Shown: positions 56,665 through 64,000 of the stretch, piece after piece
How positions within the stretch are numbered: the stretch's first letter is position 1
How the letters are laid out: every line of letters starts with the position of its first letter
Made by a program: the position numbers and the translations under genes
Assembly: GCF_044904665.1 (NCBI RefSeq)
Contig: NZ_JADIKM010000006.1
Coordinates: forward strand, 1 to 64,000
Direction of reading: 5' to 3'
Source: Dyella_A ginsengisoli
GTDB taxonomy: Bacteria > Pseudomonadota > Gammaproteobacteria > Xanthomonadales > Rhodanobacteraceae
DNA length: 64,000 nucleotides
Notes under the pieces: generated by a model
The model's input: only the letters and a program-made list of their open reading frames with translations
Databases searched by the model: none
Told to the model about the DNA's origin: nothing

Positions 56665-57369
56665 ATGCGCTATCAGCTCTACTACTGGACCGGCATCCAG
56701 GGCCGCGGCGAATTCGTGCGGCTGGCGCTGGAAGACGCCGGCGCGGATTACGCCGACGTCGCGCGCGTCGAGGGCGACCGCGTTCTGCAGCCCTTTCTCG
56801 AGGGCAAGATGCCCGCGATGCCGCCGTTCGCGCCGCCGTTCCTCAAGGCCGGGCGGCTGGTAATCGCCCAGGTCGCCAACATCCTGCACTACCTCGGTCC
56901 GCCGCTGGCGCTGGTGCCGAGAGCGGAGTCGCGCCGGCTGCAGGCACTGCAGTGGCAGCTGACCATCGCCGACTTCGTGGCGGAAATCCACGACAGCCAC
57001 CATCCGATTGCCGGTTCGCTCTACTACGAGGAACAACGCAAGGAAGCGGCGCGCCGGGCCGAGGATTTCCGCCGGCAGCGCCTGCCGCACTTCCTCGGCT
57101 ATTTCGAGCGCGCACTGGTCTGGGCCGGCGGGCGCCATGCGCTGGGGCAGCATTCCTACGTCGACCTGTCGCTGTTCCAGCTCGTGCGTGGGCTCGAATA
57201 CGCCTATCCCCGGGCGATGCGCAAGCAGGCCCGACGGCTACCCCACCTGCGCGCCCTGGCCGAGCGCGTGGAGGAGCGCCCGCGCATCGCCGCCTACCTC
57301 GCGTCGCCGCGGCGGCTGGCATTCAACACGCAGGGCATCTTCCGCCACTACCCGGAGCTCGACGGCTGA
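56665..57369 (+). CDS. glutathione S-transferase
   Basis: A 234-residue GST with the thioredoxin-fold domain (MRYQLYYWTGIQGRGEFVRLALED) followed by the all-helical domain. The wording GRGEFVRL and the later QVANILHYL (substrate/GSH side) resemble sigma- or prostaglandin-synthase-type GSTs more than the common bacterial beta class. It would conjugate glutathione to electrophiles in the cytoplasm. It ends 42 bases before a convergent membrane-protein gene. Confidence 0.88.
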   Translation: MRYQLYYWTGIQGRGEFVRLALEDAGADYADVARVEGDRVLQPFLEGKMPAMPPFAPPFLKAGRLVIAQVANILHYLGPPLALVPRAESRRLQALQWQLTIADFVAEIHDSHHPIAGSLYYEEQRKEAARRAEDFRRQRLPHFLGYFERALVWAGGRHALGQHSYVDLSLFQLVRGLEYAYPRAMRKQARRLPHLRALAERVEERPRIAAYLASPRRLAFNTQGIFRHYPELDG

Positions 57370-57410
57370 CGGTTTCCGCGCTGTGGCGGGGCTCGCTCGC
57401 GGGCGTTGCG

Positions 57411-57842
57411 CTAGAACAGCGCGATAACCATGGCGCCGGCGACGATCAGGCCGCCGCCGACGAGCATCGGCACGCTCGGCTTCTCACCCAGGAACAGCAG
57501 CCCGAACACGATCACCATCGCCACGCTGAGCTTGTCGATAGGCGCCACCTTGCTCACCGGCCCCAGCTGCAGCGCGCGGTAGTAGCACAGCCAGGAAAGG
57601 CCAGTGGCGATGCCGGAGAGCACCAGGAACAGCCAGCTGTGCCACGGCAGTCCGGACGGCCGCGCCCATTCCCCACGCAGGCTCAGGATGCCGGCGGTGA
57701 CCAGCAAGATCACGATGGTGCGGATGAAGGTGGCGAGGTTGGAGTTGATCCCCGCCACGCCCAGCTTGCCGAACAGTGCGGTGAGCGCGGCGAAGAACGC
57801 CGAGCCCAGCGCGAAGAGCAGCCAGCTATCGCGCATCGGCAT
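57411..57842 (-). CDS. EamA-domain half-transporter
   Basis: A 143-residue membrane protein with a single EamA/DMT repeat of five hydrophobic segments (LLFALGSAFFAALTALFGKLG first, LVGGGLIVAGAMVIALF last). Most DMT exporters carry two repeats in a 300-residue chain; this one would need to dimerise. The RALQLGPVSKVAPIDKL and FLGEKPS motifs are well conserved, so it looks functional rather than truncated. It follows the DUF2782-like gene by seven bases and is probably co-transcribed. Substrate unknown. Confidence 0.85.
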   Translation of the reverse strand: MPMRDSWLLFALGSAFFAALTALFGKLGVAGINSNLATFIRTIVILLVTAGILSLRGEWARPSGLPWHSWLFLVLSGIATGLSWLCYYRALQLGPVSKVAPIDKLSVAMVIVFGLLFLGEKPSVPMLVGGGLIVAGAMVIALF

Positions 57843-57849
57843 CGTCGGC

Positions 57850-58377
57850 TCAGTGCGAGCCGCTGTCGGTGTCGCCCTTGCTGTCGCGCTTTTCGTCCTG
57901 CGGCGGCGGGCTCTTGCCCCACTCCATGATCTTGTACATCACCGGCCGCACCGGCGGCTGGCCGGCCTGGTCGCGCAGCTTGCCCTGGTTGTCGACCATG
58001 TAGGTCTGCGGCACGCCGTTCTTCGGCGTCACCACCACCATGTAGAGGCGGCCGCTCTGGCGGTATTCCTGGATGGTCTGGTCACCCTCACGGTGCACCT
58101 GGACGTCCGGGATCGCCTCGCTCGGGCCGGTGTCGCCCGGCTGGCGCGGCAGCGGGATCGGCTTGCCGGGCAGGCGCGTGGGCGTCATCTCGGCGGGCGT
58201 GGACTGGGTCGGCGTGGCGCTCGGTGCCGGCGCCGTATCGGGGGTCGGCGTGACGCCCGGATCGTTCATGCCCGGCGGCGGCAGCGCGGGCTGGTTCGGC
58301 TTGGTCGGTGCGTCCTGCGCGTGCGCCTGGGCGAACAGCAGCACGGCGGCGAGGGCCAGGGGAAGACGGGCTTTCAT
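57850..58377 (-). CDS. secreted DUF2782-family protein
   Basis: A 175-residue exported protein. Signal peptide 1-20 (cut after AQAHA), then a Pro/Thr-rich disordered linker (21-85) and a small conserved domain VHREGDQTIQEYRQSGRLYMVVVTPKNGVPQTYMVDNQGKL ending at about 150, with an acidic/basic tail. Proteins of this family are often found beside polA, as here (divergent from it across 129 bases). Function is unknown, probably periplasmic or envelope-associated. Confidence 0.85.
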   Translation of the reverse strand: MKARLPLALAAVLLFAQAHAQDAPTKPNQPALPPPGMNDPGVTPTPDTAPAPSATPTQSTPAEMTPTRLPGKPIPLPRQPGDTGPSEAIPDVQVHREGDQTIQEYRQSGRLYMVVVTPKNGVPQTYMVDNQGKLRDQAGQPPVRPVMYKIMEWGKSPPPQDEKRDSKGDTDSGSH

Positions 58378-58506
58378 GGCACACAACCTCACGCGGGGGG
58401 AGAGGCACGCAGCATAGCAGCGCGCTGCTTGAGCGCCGGATGAAGCGGCTGCGCCGCGGGCTGCGCGCAGGCACCCATGCCGGACACCCATGCGAGAATG
58501 CCGCGC

Positions 58507-61278
58507 ATGGCCAAGCTCATCCTGATCGACGGTTCCTCCTACCTCTACCGCGCCTTCCACGCGCTGCCGCCGCTGAGCAACGCGCAGGGCGAGCCCACCG
58601 GTGCGCTGTTCGGCGTGGTCAACATGCTGCGCGCCACGCTGAAGGAGCAGCCGACCTACATGGCCTTCGTCAGCGATGCGTCGGGCCCGAACTTCCGCAA
58701 CGACATGTACGCCCAGTACAAGGCGAACCGCCCGCCGATGCCGGACGACCTGCGCGCGCAGGTGCAGCCGATGCTCGACATCGTGGCCGCGCTGGGCTTT
58801 CCGATCCTGCGCGTGACCGGCGTGGAAGCGGATGATGTGATCGGCACGCTGGCGCTGGCGGCGCAGGCGCAGGGCATCGAGGTGGAGATTTCCACCAGCG
58901 ACAAGGATTTTGCCCAGCTGGTGCGCCCTGGCATCACCCTGGTCAACACCATGACCAGCACGGTCACCGATCGCGACGGCGTGATCGCCAAGTTCGGCGT
59001 GCCGCCGGAGCGGATCATCGACTTCCTCGCGCTCACCGGGGACAGCATCGACAATGTGCCCGGCGTGGCCAAGTGCGGCCCGAAGACCGCCGCCAAGTGG
59101 CTGGAACAGTACGGCTCGCTGGACGGCATCATCGAACGCGCTGCCGAGGTCGGCGGCAAGATCGGCGAGAACCTGCGCGAAGCCCTGCCGCAGCTGCCGC
59201 TGTCGCGCGAGCTGGTCACCATCAAGACCGACGTGGCACTGGACGTGGGCGTCACCGACCTCGCGCCGCGGGCGAAGGACGTCGACGCCCTGCGCACGCT
59301 GTTCACCCGCTACGAGTTCAAGCAGGCGCTGAAGGAGCTGGACAACGGCAATGCCACTGTGGGAGCGCATCCCCGGATCGAGTCCGGGGCAGGCGCTGTG
59401 CGCGAGAGTCCTTCGCCGGATCAGGACCATGAGCAACCCTCGCAGGGTGCGCTCCTGCATGAGGACATCGCGCCGGGGAGCTACGAGCTGGTCACCACCC
59501 CGGCGCAGCTCCAGGCTTGGCTGGCCAAACTCGAGAAGGCCGAGCTGATCGCCTTCGACACCGAGACCACCAGCCTCGATGCGCTGCAGGCCGAGATCGT
59601 CGGCGCCTCGTTCGCGGTGGAGAGCGGCCACGCCTGCTATATCCCGCTGGCACACGATTACCCCGGCGCGCCCGCGCAGCTGGATCGCGAGGCCACGCTG
59701 GCCGCGTTGAAGCCGATCCTGGAAACCCCCGCGCGCCCCAAGCTCGGCCAGCACGCCAAGTACGACATCAACGTGCTCAGCCAGTACGGCATCGCGGTAC
59801 AGGGGCTCAAGCACGACTCGATGCTCGAATCCTTCGTGTGGAACGCCACCGCCACGCGCCACGACATGGATTCGCTGGCGAAGAAGTACCTCGGCTACGA
59901 CACCGTCAAGTACGAGCAGGTGGCCGGCAAGGGGGCGAAGCAGATTTCCTTCTCGCAGGTCGACCTGGACACCGCCTGCCGCTACGCGGCCGAGGACGCC
60001 GACGTCACCCTGCGCCTGCACCGCGCGCTGTGGCCGAAGCTGGAAAGCGAGCCGGCGCTGCGCAAGGTGTACGAAGAGATCGAGATCCCGCTGGTGCCGG
60101 TGCTGGCGCGGATGGAGCAGCGCGGCGTGCTGATCGACGCCCACGTGCTGCGCCTGCAGAGCCAGCAGCTGGGCAAGCGCATGCACGAGCTCCAGCAGCA
60201 GGCTTATGCCGAAGCCGGCCGCGAGTTCAACCTCGACTCGCCCAAGCAACTGCAGGCGATCCTGTTCGACGAACTGGGCCTCGCCGCCAAGGTGAAGACC
60301 CCGACCGGCCAGCCCTCCACCAACGAGGAGGCGCTGGAAGCGATCGCCGACGAACACGCGCTGCCGCGGCTGATCCTCGACTACCGCGGCCTGGCCAAGC
60401 TGCGCTCCACCTACACCGACAAGCTGTCGAGCATGGTCAATCCGCGCACCGGGCGCGTGCACACCAGCTACCACCAGGGCGGTGCTGCGACCGGGCGCAT
60501 TTCCTCGTCCGATCCCAACCTGCAGAACATCCCGGTGCGCACCGAGGAGGGCCGCCGCATCCGCCAGGCCTTCATCGCGCCCGACGGCTGGCGGGTGATG
60601 GCGGCGGACTATTCGCAGATCGAGCTGCGCATCATGGCCCACCTGTCCGGCGACGAGGGTTTGCTGAAGGCGTTCCGCGAAGGCGGCGATGTGCATCGCG
60701 CCACCGCGGCCGAAGTGTTCGGCATCGCGCCCGAGGACGTCACCGGCAACCAGCGCCGCGCCGCCAAGGCGATCAACTTCGGCCTGATGTACGGCATGAG
60801 CGCGTTCGGCCTGGCCAAGCAGCTCGGCGTTGACCGCGGCGAAGCCGGCGACTACATGGCGCGCTACTTCGCCCGCTATCCCGGCGTGCAGGCCTTCATG
60901 GAGGCCACCCGCAAGCAGGCGCACCGCGACGGCTACGTGGAAACCATCTTCGGCCGCCGGCTGTACCTGGAGAACCTGACCTCGCGCAACCAGGGCCTGC
61001 GCCAGGGCGCCGAGCGCGCCGCGGTGAACGCGCCGATGCAGGGCAGCGCGGCCGACATCATCAAGCGCGCGATGATCGCCGTGGATGGCTGGCTGGCCGG
61101 CCGCGACGATGCGCGCATGCTGATGCAGGTGCACGACGAACTGGTGTTCGAGGTGCGCGCCGATGCGGTGGAGGCGGTGCGCGCCGGCGTGATCGCGCGC
61201 ATGAGCGGCGCGGCCGAACTGAAGGTGCCGCTGCTGGTCGACGCGGGCGTGGGCGCCAACTGGGACGAGGCGCACTGA
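58507..61278 (+). CDS. polA: DNA polymerase I
   Basis: A 923-residue repair and Okazaki-fragment polymerase. The 5' nuclease (1-290) has ILIDGSSYLYRAFHA and VEADDVIGTLA. The 3'-5' exonuclease is intact at AFDTETTSLD, and the polymerase has motif A DYSQIELR, motif B RRAAKAINFGLMYG and motif C VHDE. ATG 58507 gives the MAKLILIDGSS start. Between the two nuclease domains sits a 34-codon repeat-derived insertion at 59358-59459, in frame. No frameshift is present. Confidence 0.97.
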   Translation: MAKLILIDGSSYLYRAFHALPPLSNAQGEPTGALFGVVNMLRATLKEQPTYMAFVSDASGPNFRNDMYAQYKANRPPMPDDLRAQVQPMLDIVAALGFPILRVTGVEADDVIGTLALAAQAQGIEVEISTSDKDFAQLVRPGITLVNTMTSTVTDRDGVIAKFGVPPERIIDFLALTGDSIDNVPGVAKCGPKTAAKWLEQYGSLDGIIERAAEVGGKIGENLREALPQLPLSRELVTIKTDVALDVGVTDLAPRAKDVDALRTLFTRYEFKQALKELDNGNATVGAHPRIESGAGAVRESPSPDQDHEQPSQGALLHEDIAPGSYELVTTPAQLQAWLAKLEKAELIAFDTETTSLDALQAEIVGASFAVESGHACYIPLAHDYPGAPAQLDREATLAALKPILETPARPKLGQHAKYDINVLSQYGIAVQGLKHDSMLESFVWNATATRHDMDSLAKKYLGYDTVKYEQVAGKGAKQISFSQVDLDTACRYAAEDADVTLRLHRALWPKLESEPALRKVYEEIEIPLVPVLARMEQRGVLIDAHVLRLQSQQLGKRMHELQQQAYAEAGREFNLDSPKQLQAILFDELGLAAKVKTPTGQPSTNEEALEAIADEHALPRLILDYRGLAKLRSTYTDKLSSMVNPRTGRVHTSYHQGGAATGRISSSDPNLQNIPVRTEEGRRIRQAFIAPDGWRVMAADYSQIELRIMAHLSGDEGLLKAFREGGDVHRATAAEVFGIAPEDVTGNQRRAAKAINFGLMYGMSAFGLAKQLGVDRGEAGDYMARYFARYPGVQAFMEATRKQAHRDGYVETIFGRRLYLENLTSRNQGLRQGAERAAVNAPMQGSAADIIKRAMIAVDGWLAGRDDARMLMQVHDELVFEVRADAVEAVRAGVIARMSGAAELKVPLLVDAGVGANWDEAH
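59358..59459 (+). repeat. palindromic repeat inserted in frame in polA
   Basis: A 102-bp element bounded by TGTGGGAGCGCA and TGCGCTCCTGCA, which share the inverted core GGAGCGCA/TGCGCTCC. It holds an inner hairpin CCCCGGA-N5-TCCGGGG at 59371-59389. The ends resemble the GGAGCGCA intergenic repeats I recall in Xanthomonadales and pseudomonads. It adds 34 codons between the 5' nuclease and proofreading domains. Confidence 0.75.
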
Positions 61279-61463
61279 GGCGTTGAGGAAAACCCACTTG
61301 CAGCAGTTCGCACGGGCGCGACAGGGGTCGAATGGCTGGAGCGTCGGAGCCCGTGCAGTTGTTGGATTTTCGTCAAATGAATCGGCGCTAAATCTTTCCG
61401 GAAACCGGGGCAACTTTCCGCCGTCGGCGCGCTCTATATCCTCGGATGCACGCAACGGCGTCC

Positions 61464-61602
61464 GTGGGTCCCTCCCCTCCCTGGAGAACCCAACCGATAC
61501 GAGCCTTCCCCTGGGCCTCCGTATCGCGGTGATCCGGTCTTCCCCTGGACCGTCTCACCACCCCGGCCCCGAAGGTTCCCCCTAGCCTTCGGGGCTTTTT
61601 TT
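61464..61602 (+). ncRNA. C-rich-loop small RNA, sX13-like
   Basis: Four consecutive hairpins fill this gap after polA. First, GGGTCC pairs with GGAgaACCC around CTCCCCTCCCT. Second, CGATACG (61495-61501) pairs with CGTATCG (61520-61526) around CTTCCCCTGGG. Third, CGGTC/GACCG (61535-61552) holds loop TTCCCCTG. Last is the terminator stem with loop TTCCCCCTAG. Each loop carries C4 or more, the mark of the Xanthomonas sRNA sX13, which I also recall lying near polA. The 5' end is unknown; TATATC at 61435-61440 may be the -10, giving a start near 61447. Confidence 0.7.
61566..61602 (+). terminator. Rho-independent terminator of the sX13-like RNA
   Basis: Perfect 10-bp stem GCCCCGAAGG / CCTTCGGGGC with a 10-base loop and seven T residues. 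Confidence 0.93.
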
Positions 61603-61700
61603 GCCCGCACGACGAGGCGCCGCGCCTAAACGCTGGCCCTGCACCTCGCGTGCACATTCCCGGCGCCTATGATCACCCCTTCATCACAGGAGGAAGGTCC

Positions 61701-61919
61701 ATGCGTGCAGGTCTTATCGTTATTGGCGTCGTGCTGCTCGCTGCGGGGGTCTGGATCACCATCGGCAACGGCAGCTACAAGCAGACCGACACGGTCGCCA
61801 AGCTCGGTCCCGCGGAGATCACCGCGACCCATCAGAAGTCCATTCCACAGTGGGTGGGCATTGCCGGCATCGTGATCGGCGGCGTGCTGGCCATCGGCGG
61901 CTTCGTCAGCAAGCGCTGA
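61701..61919 (+). CDS. small two-helix membrane protein
   Basis: A 72-residue protein with hydrophobic helices at about 3-20 and 50-68, joined by a polar loop KQTDTVAKLGPAEITATHQK. I recall similar short DUF3185-like membrane proteins but cannot name a function. AGGAGGAAGG just upstream of the ATG is among the strongest ribosome binding sites in the window, so it is surely translated. It lies between the sX13-like RNA and uvrD. Confidence 0.8.
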   Translation: MRAGLIVIGVVLLAAGVWITIGNGSYKQTDTVAKLGPAEITATHQKSIPQWVGIAGIVIGGVLAIGGFVSKR

Positions 61920-61999
61920 GTTTCACCCGCGCGTCACCCTCGACCGCCGCCTCCGGGCGGCGGTCGTCGTTTCAGCAGGGCGATCGGGTCGTGCACCGT

Positions 62000-62005
62000 T
62001 ACAAT
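62000..62005 (+). promoter_or_regulatory. -10 element suggesting a leaderless uvrD mRNA
   Basis: TACAAT ends seven bases before the uvrD ATG (62013), so the transcript would begin at or next to the start codon. There is no Shine-Dalgarno sequence and no clear -35. Confidence 0.4.
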
Positions 62006-62012
62006 CGTGCGG

Positions 62013-64000
62013 ATGGATGTTTCCCACCTGATCGATTCGCTCAACGACGCCCAACGCGAAGCCGTCTGCGCCCCGCCCGGCCACTACCTCGTGCTGGCCG
62101 GCGCCGGCTCCGGCAAGACCCGCGTGCTCACCCACCGCATCGGCTGGCTCACCGAAGTCGAGCGAGTGCCGCCGTGGGCGATCCTCGCCGTCACCTTCAC
62201 CAACAAGGCCGCCGGCGAGATGCGCGCGCGGCTCGGTGCCCTGATTCCCAACAGCACGCAGGGCCTCACCGTGGGCACCTTCCACGGCATCGCCCATCGC
62301 CTGCTGCGCCGGCACTGGGCCGAGGCCGGGCTGCCGGAAGGCTTCCAGATCCTCGACTCGGACGACCAGCAGCGGCTGGTCAAGCGCGTGGTCGCCGGAC
62401 TGGGCCTGGACGACGCGAAATTCCCGCCGCGCCAGGCCTGCTGGCAGATCAACAGCTGGAAGGACGAGGGCAAGCGGCCGGAGAACATCGAGCACTTCGA
62501 CCACCCGGTCACCCGCACCTTCGTGCAGATCTACCAGGCCTACGAGGACGCCTGCCGCCGCGCCGGCCTGGTCGACTTCGCCGAACTGTTGCTGCGTGCG
62601 CACGAGCTGTGGCTGAAGAATCCGGCGGTGCTGGAGCACTACCAGCACCGCTGGCGCTACCTGCTGATCGACGAGTTCCAGGACACCAACACGCTGCAGT
62701 ACGCGTGGATTCGCGTGCTCGCCGGCGCCACGGGCCAGGTATTCGTGGTGGGCGACGACGACCAGGCGATCTACGGCTGGCGCGGCGCGAAGGTGGAGAA
62801 CGTGCAGCAGTTCCTGAAGGACTTCCCCGGCGCGCGCACGATCAAGCTGGAACAGAACTACCGCTCCACCGCCACCATCCTGAAAGCCGCCAACGCGGTG
62901 ATCGCGCGCAATGGCGGCCGCCTCGGCAAGCAGCTGTGGACCGATGGCGACACCGGCGAGCGCATCGCGCTGTACGCCGCCTACAACGAGCAGGACGAGG
63001 CGCGCTTCGTGATCGAGCGGATCCGCGAATACGTCGACGAGCACGGCAGCGCGAAAGACTGCGCCATCCTGTATCGCTCCAACGCGCAGTCACGCAACTT
63101 CGAGGAGCAGCTGACCCAGCGCAACATCCCGTACCGCGTCTACGGCGGCCTGCGCTTCTTCGAGCGCGCCGAGATCAAGGACGCACTGGCCTACCTGCGT
63201 CTCACCGCCAACCGCCACGACGACGCGGCCTTCGAGCGCGCGGTGAACACGCCGCCGCGCGGCATCGGCGATCGCACGCTGGACGTGCTGCGCCGGCGCG
63301 CGCGCAGCGAGAACGCCTCGATGTGGGAAGCCGCCCTGCACGAACTGGCCGGCGCCAGCGAGCTGGCCGGCCGCGCGAAGAACGCGGTGAAGGCGTTCCT
63401 GGCGTTGATCGACCAGATGGCGCGCGATTTCAGCCCCACCACGGTGGCCCCCCTCTCCCCCGGTATCGCCGGGGGAGAGGGTCGGGGTGAGGGGGCAGGC
63501 TCTTTCGACGATCAAGAGCCCCCCTCACCCTTCCCTCTCCCCCGAGCAGGCTCGGGGGAGAGGGAAAACCACGAGAACCTCACCCTCGCCGAGCAGATCG
63601 ACCACGCCATCACCCACACCGGCCTGCGCGACTTCTACGAGAAGGACAGTCGCGGCAATGCCGAATCGCGGGTGGAGAACCTGGACGAGCTGGTCAACGT
63701 GGCCAGCCGCTTCGAGCTGACGCCCGACGACATCGACGCGGGCCTCAGCGAGCTGGCCGCCTTCCTCTCGCATGCCGCGCTGGAAGCGGGCGAAGGCCAG
63801 GGCGAAGCGTGGGACGACTGCGTGCAGCTGATGACGCTGCATTCGGCCAAGGGGCTGGAGTTCCCGGTGGTGTTCCTGGTGGGCCTGGAGGAAGGCCTGT
63901 TCCCCAGCCAGCGCTCGGTCGAGGACGAGGGCCGGCTGGAGGAGGAGCGCCGGCTCGCCTACGTGGGCATCACCCGCGCGCGCGAACGGCTGTTCATCAC
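62013..64000 (+). CDS. uvrD: DNA helicase II (5' part, runs off the window)
   Basis: The first 662 codons of a superfamily 1 helicase of nucleotide-excision and mismatch repair. It begins MDVSHLIDSLNDAQREAV like E. coli UvrD. Visible motifs: I GAGSGKT (about 30-36), II LIDEFQDTN, III GDDDQAIYGWRGA, IV QNYRST, and the later LMTLHSAKGLEFPVVFLVGLEEGLFPSQRS and RRLAYVGITRARERL, where the window ends. Relative to E. coli it has about 40 extra residues near 480-520 from a palindromic repeat (63451-63564), inserted in frame. The start has no Shine-Dalgarno but follows a TACAAT element. Confidence 0.95.
   Translation, partial: MDVSHLIDSLNDAQREAVCAPPGHYLVLAGAGSGKTRVLTHRIGWLTEVERVPPWAILAVTFTNKAAGEMRARLGALIPNSTQGLTVGTFHGIAHRLLRRHWAEAGLPEGFQILDSDDQQRLVKRVVAGLGLDDAKFPPRQACWQINSWKDEGKRPENIEHFDHPVTRTFVQIYQAYEDACRRAGLVDFAELLLRAHELWLKNPAVLEHYQHRWRYLLIDEFQDTNTLQYAWIRVLAGATGQVFVVGDDDQAIYGWRGAKVENVQQFLKDFPGARTIKLEQNYRSTATILKAANAVIARNGGRLGKQLWTDGDTGERIALYAAYNEQDEARFVIERIREYVDEHGSAKDCAILYRSNAQSRNFEEQLTQRNIPYRVYGGLRFFERAEIKDALAYLRLTANRHDDAAFERAVNTPPRGIGDRTLDVLRRRARSENASMWEAALHELAGASELAGRAKNAVKAFLALIDQMARDFSPTTVAPLSPGIAGGEGRGEGAGSFDDQEPPSPFPLPRAGSGERENHENLTLAEQIDHAITHTGLRDFYEKDSRGNAESRVENLDELVNVASRFELTPDDIDAGLSELAAFLSHAALEAGEGQGEAWDDCVQLMTLHSAKGLEFPVVFLVGLEEGLFPSQRSVEDEGRLEEERRLAYVGITRARERLFI
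63451..63564 (+). repeat. triple-hairpin repeat inserted in frame in uvrD
   Basis: A 114-bp element of three inverted repeats. The outer two are CCCTCTCCCCCGG-N5-CCGGGGGAGAGGG (63451-63481) and CCCTCTCCCCCGAG-CAGG-CTCGGGGGAGAGGG (63533-63564). The middle one pairs GGGTGAGGGGG (63485-63495) with CCCCCTCACCC (63520-63530). The GGGGGAGAGGG unit recalls a widespread intergenic repeat of Xanthomonadales. It adds 38 codons and keeps the frame. Confidence 0.8.

Noticed and set aside
57850..61455. A 1201-codon open frame antisense to polA
   Set aside because: Only its last 175 codons (the DUF2782-like protein) are real; the rest mirrors polA and has the same low-complexity character.
61850..63490. 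A 546-codon frame overlapping uvrD on the same strand
   Set aside because: It is frame-shifted relative to uvrD. All helicase motifs are in the frame starting at 62013, which has no stop inside the window.

Overview
The window is about 66% G+C chromosomal DNA from a gammaproteobacterium of the Xanthomonadales, most likely Rhodanobacteraceae (Rhodanobacter/Dyella type). This rests on the family content and gene order (adk divergent from a PPi-dependent phosphofructokinase, an isoaspartyl-methyltransferase homologue before tolC, a C-rich-loop sRNA after polA, single-copy H+-pyrophosphatase). It also rests on protein wording that resembles Xanthomonadaceae homologues from memory; no database search was possible. 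It is mostly housekeeping DNA. I see no phage, integrase, transposase, CRISPR array, tRNA or rRNA.

Layout. 0.2-6.3 kb: a small unknown protein and rubredoxin, thiE-hemL, a glyoxalase/acetylornithine-type aminotransferase pair, a 477-bp gap with a consensus sigma-54 promoter, and a VpsR-like sigma-54 activator gene. 6.5-14 kb: an HSDL2-like SDR, a LON-domain protein, an ABC exporter pair, mpl, adk and pfp. 14-24 kb: a His/Asp-rich secreted protein, hppA, a TonB receptor divergent from a secreted prolyl-oligopeptidase-type enzyme, a prolyl-4-hydroxylase-like oxygenase and ppa. 24-28 kb: a GFA-family protein, a ferritin-like protein, a TetR regulator with its promoter, pcm-like and tolC. 28-36 kb: a cell-surface cluster (waaA, an LpxL-type acyltransferase, polysaccharide deacetylase, glycosyltransferases, an O-antigen-ligase-like protein). 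36-46 kb: yceI, a RutE-type reductase, an ELM1-family protein, glnE, an LTA-synthase-like protein and groES-groEL under a CIRCE operator. 46-54 kb: cutA, dsbD with a duplicated N-terminal domain, a TlpA-like protein, aroQ-accB-accC-prmA, a zinc-ribbon protein and fis. 54-64 kb: purH, GNAT, GST, an EamA half-transporter, a DUF2782-type protein, polA, an sX13-like sRNA, a small membrane protein and the first 662 codons of uvrD.

Main points for a second look. (1) The gap at 4497-4973 combines a consensus sigma-54 promoter, an upstream TGTAA-N7-TTACA dyad, and a downstream GGA-rich, two-hairpin stretch with no convincing gene. It lies next to a sigma-54 activator gene, so it may be a sigma-54-dependent small RNA. 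(2) polA and uvrD each carry an in-frame palindromic repeat insertion (102 and 114 bp) in a region that looks like an interdomain linker or loop. (3) The polA-downstream gap carries four hairpins with C-rich loops and a strong terminator. (4) DsbD has two tandem N-terminal alpha-type domains. Three pyrophosphate-handling genes (pfp, hppA, ppa) lie within about 11 kb.
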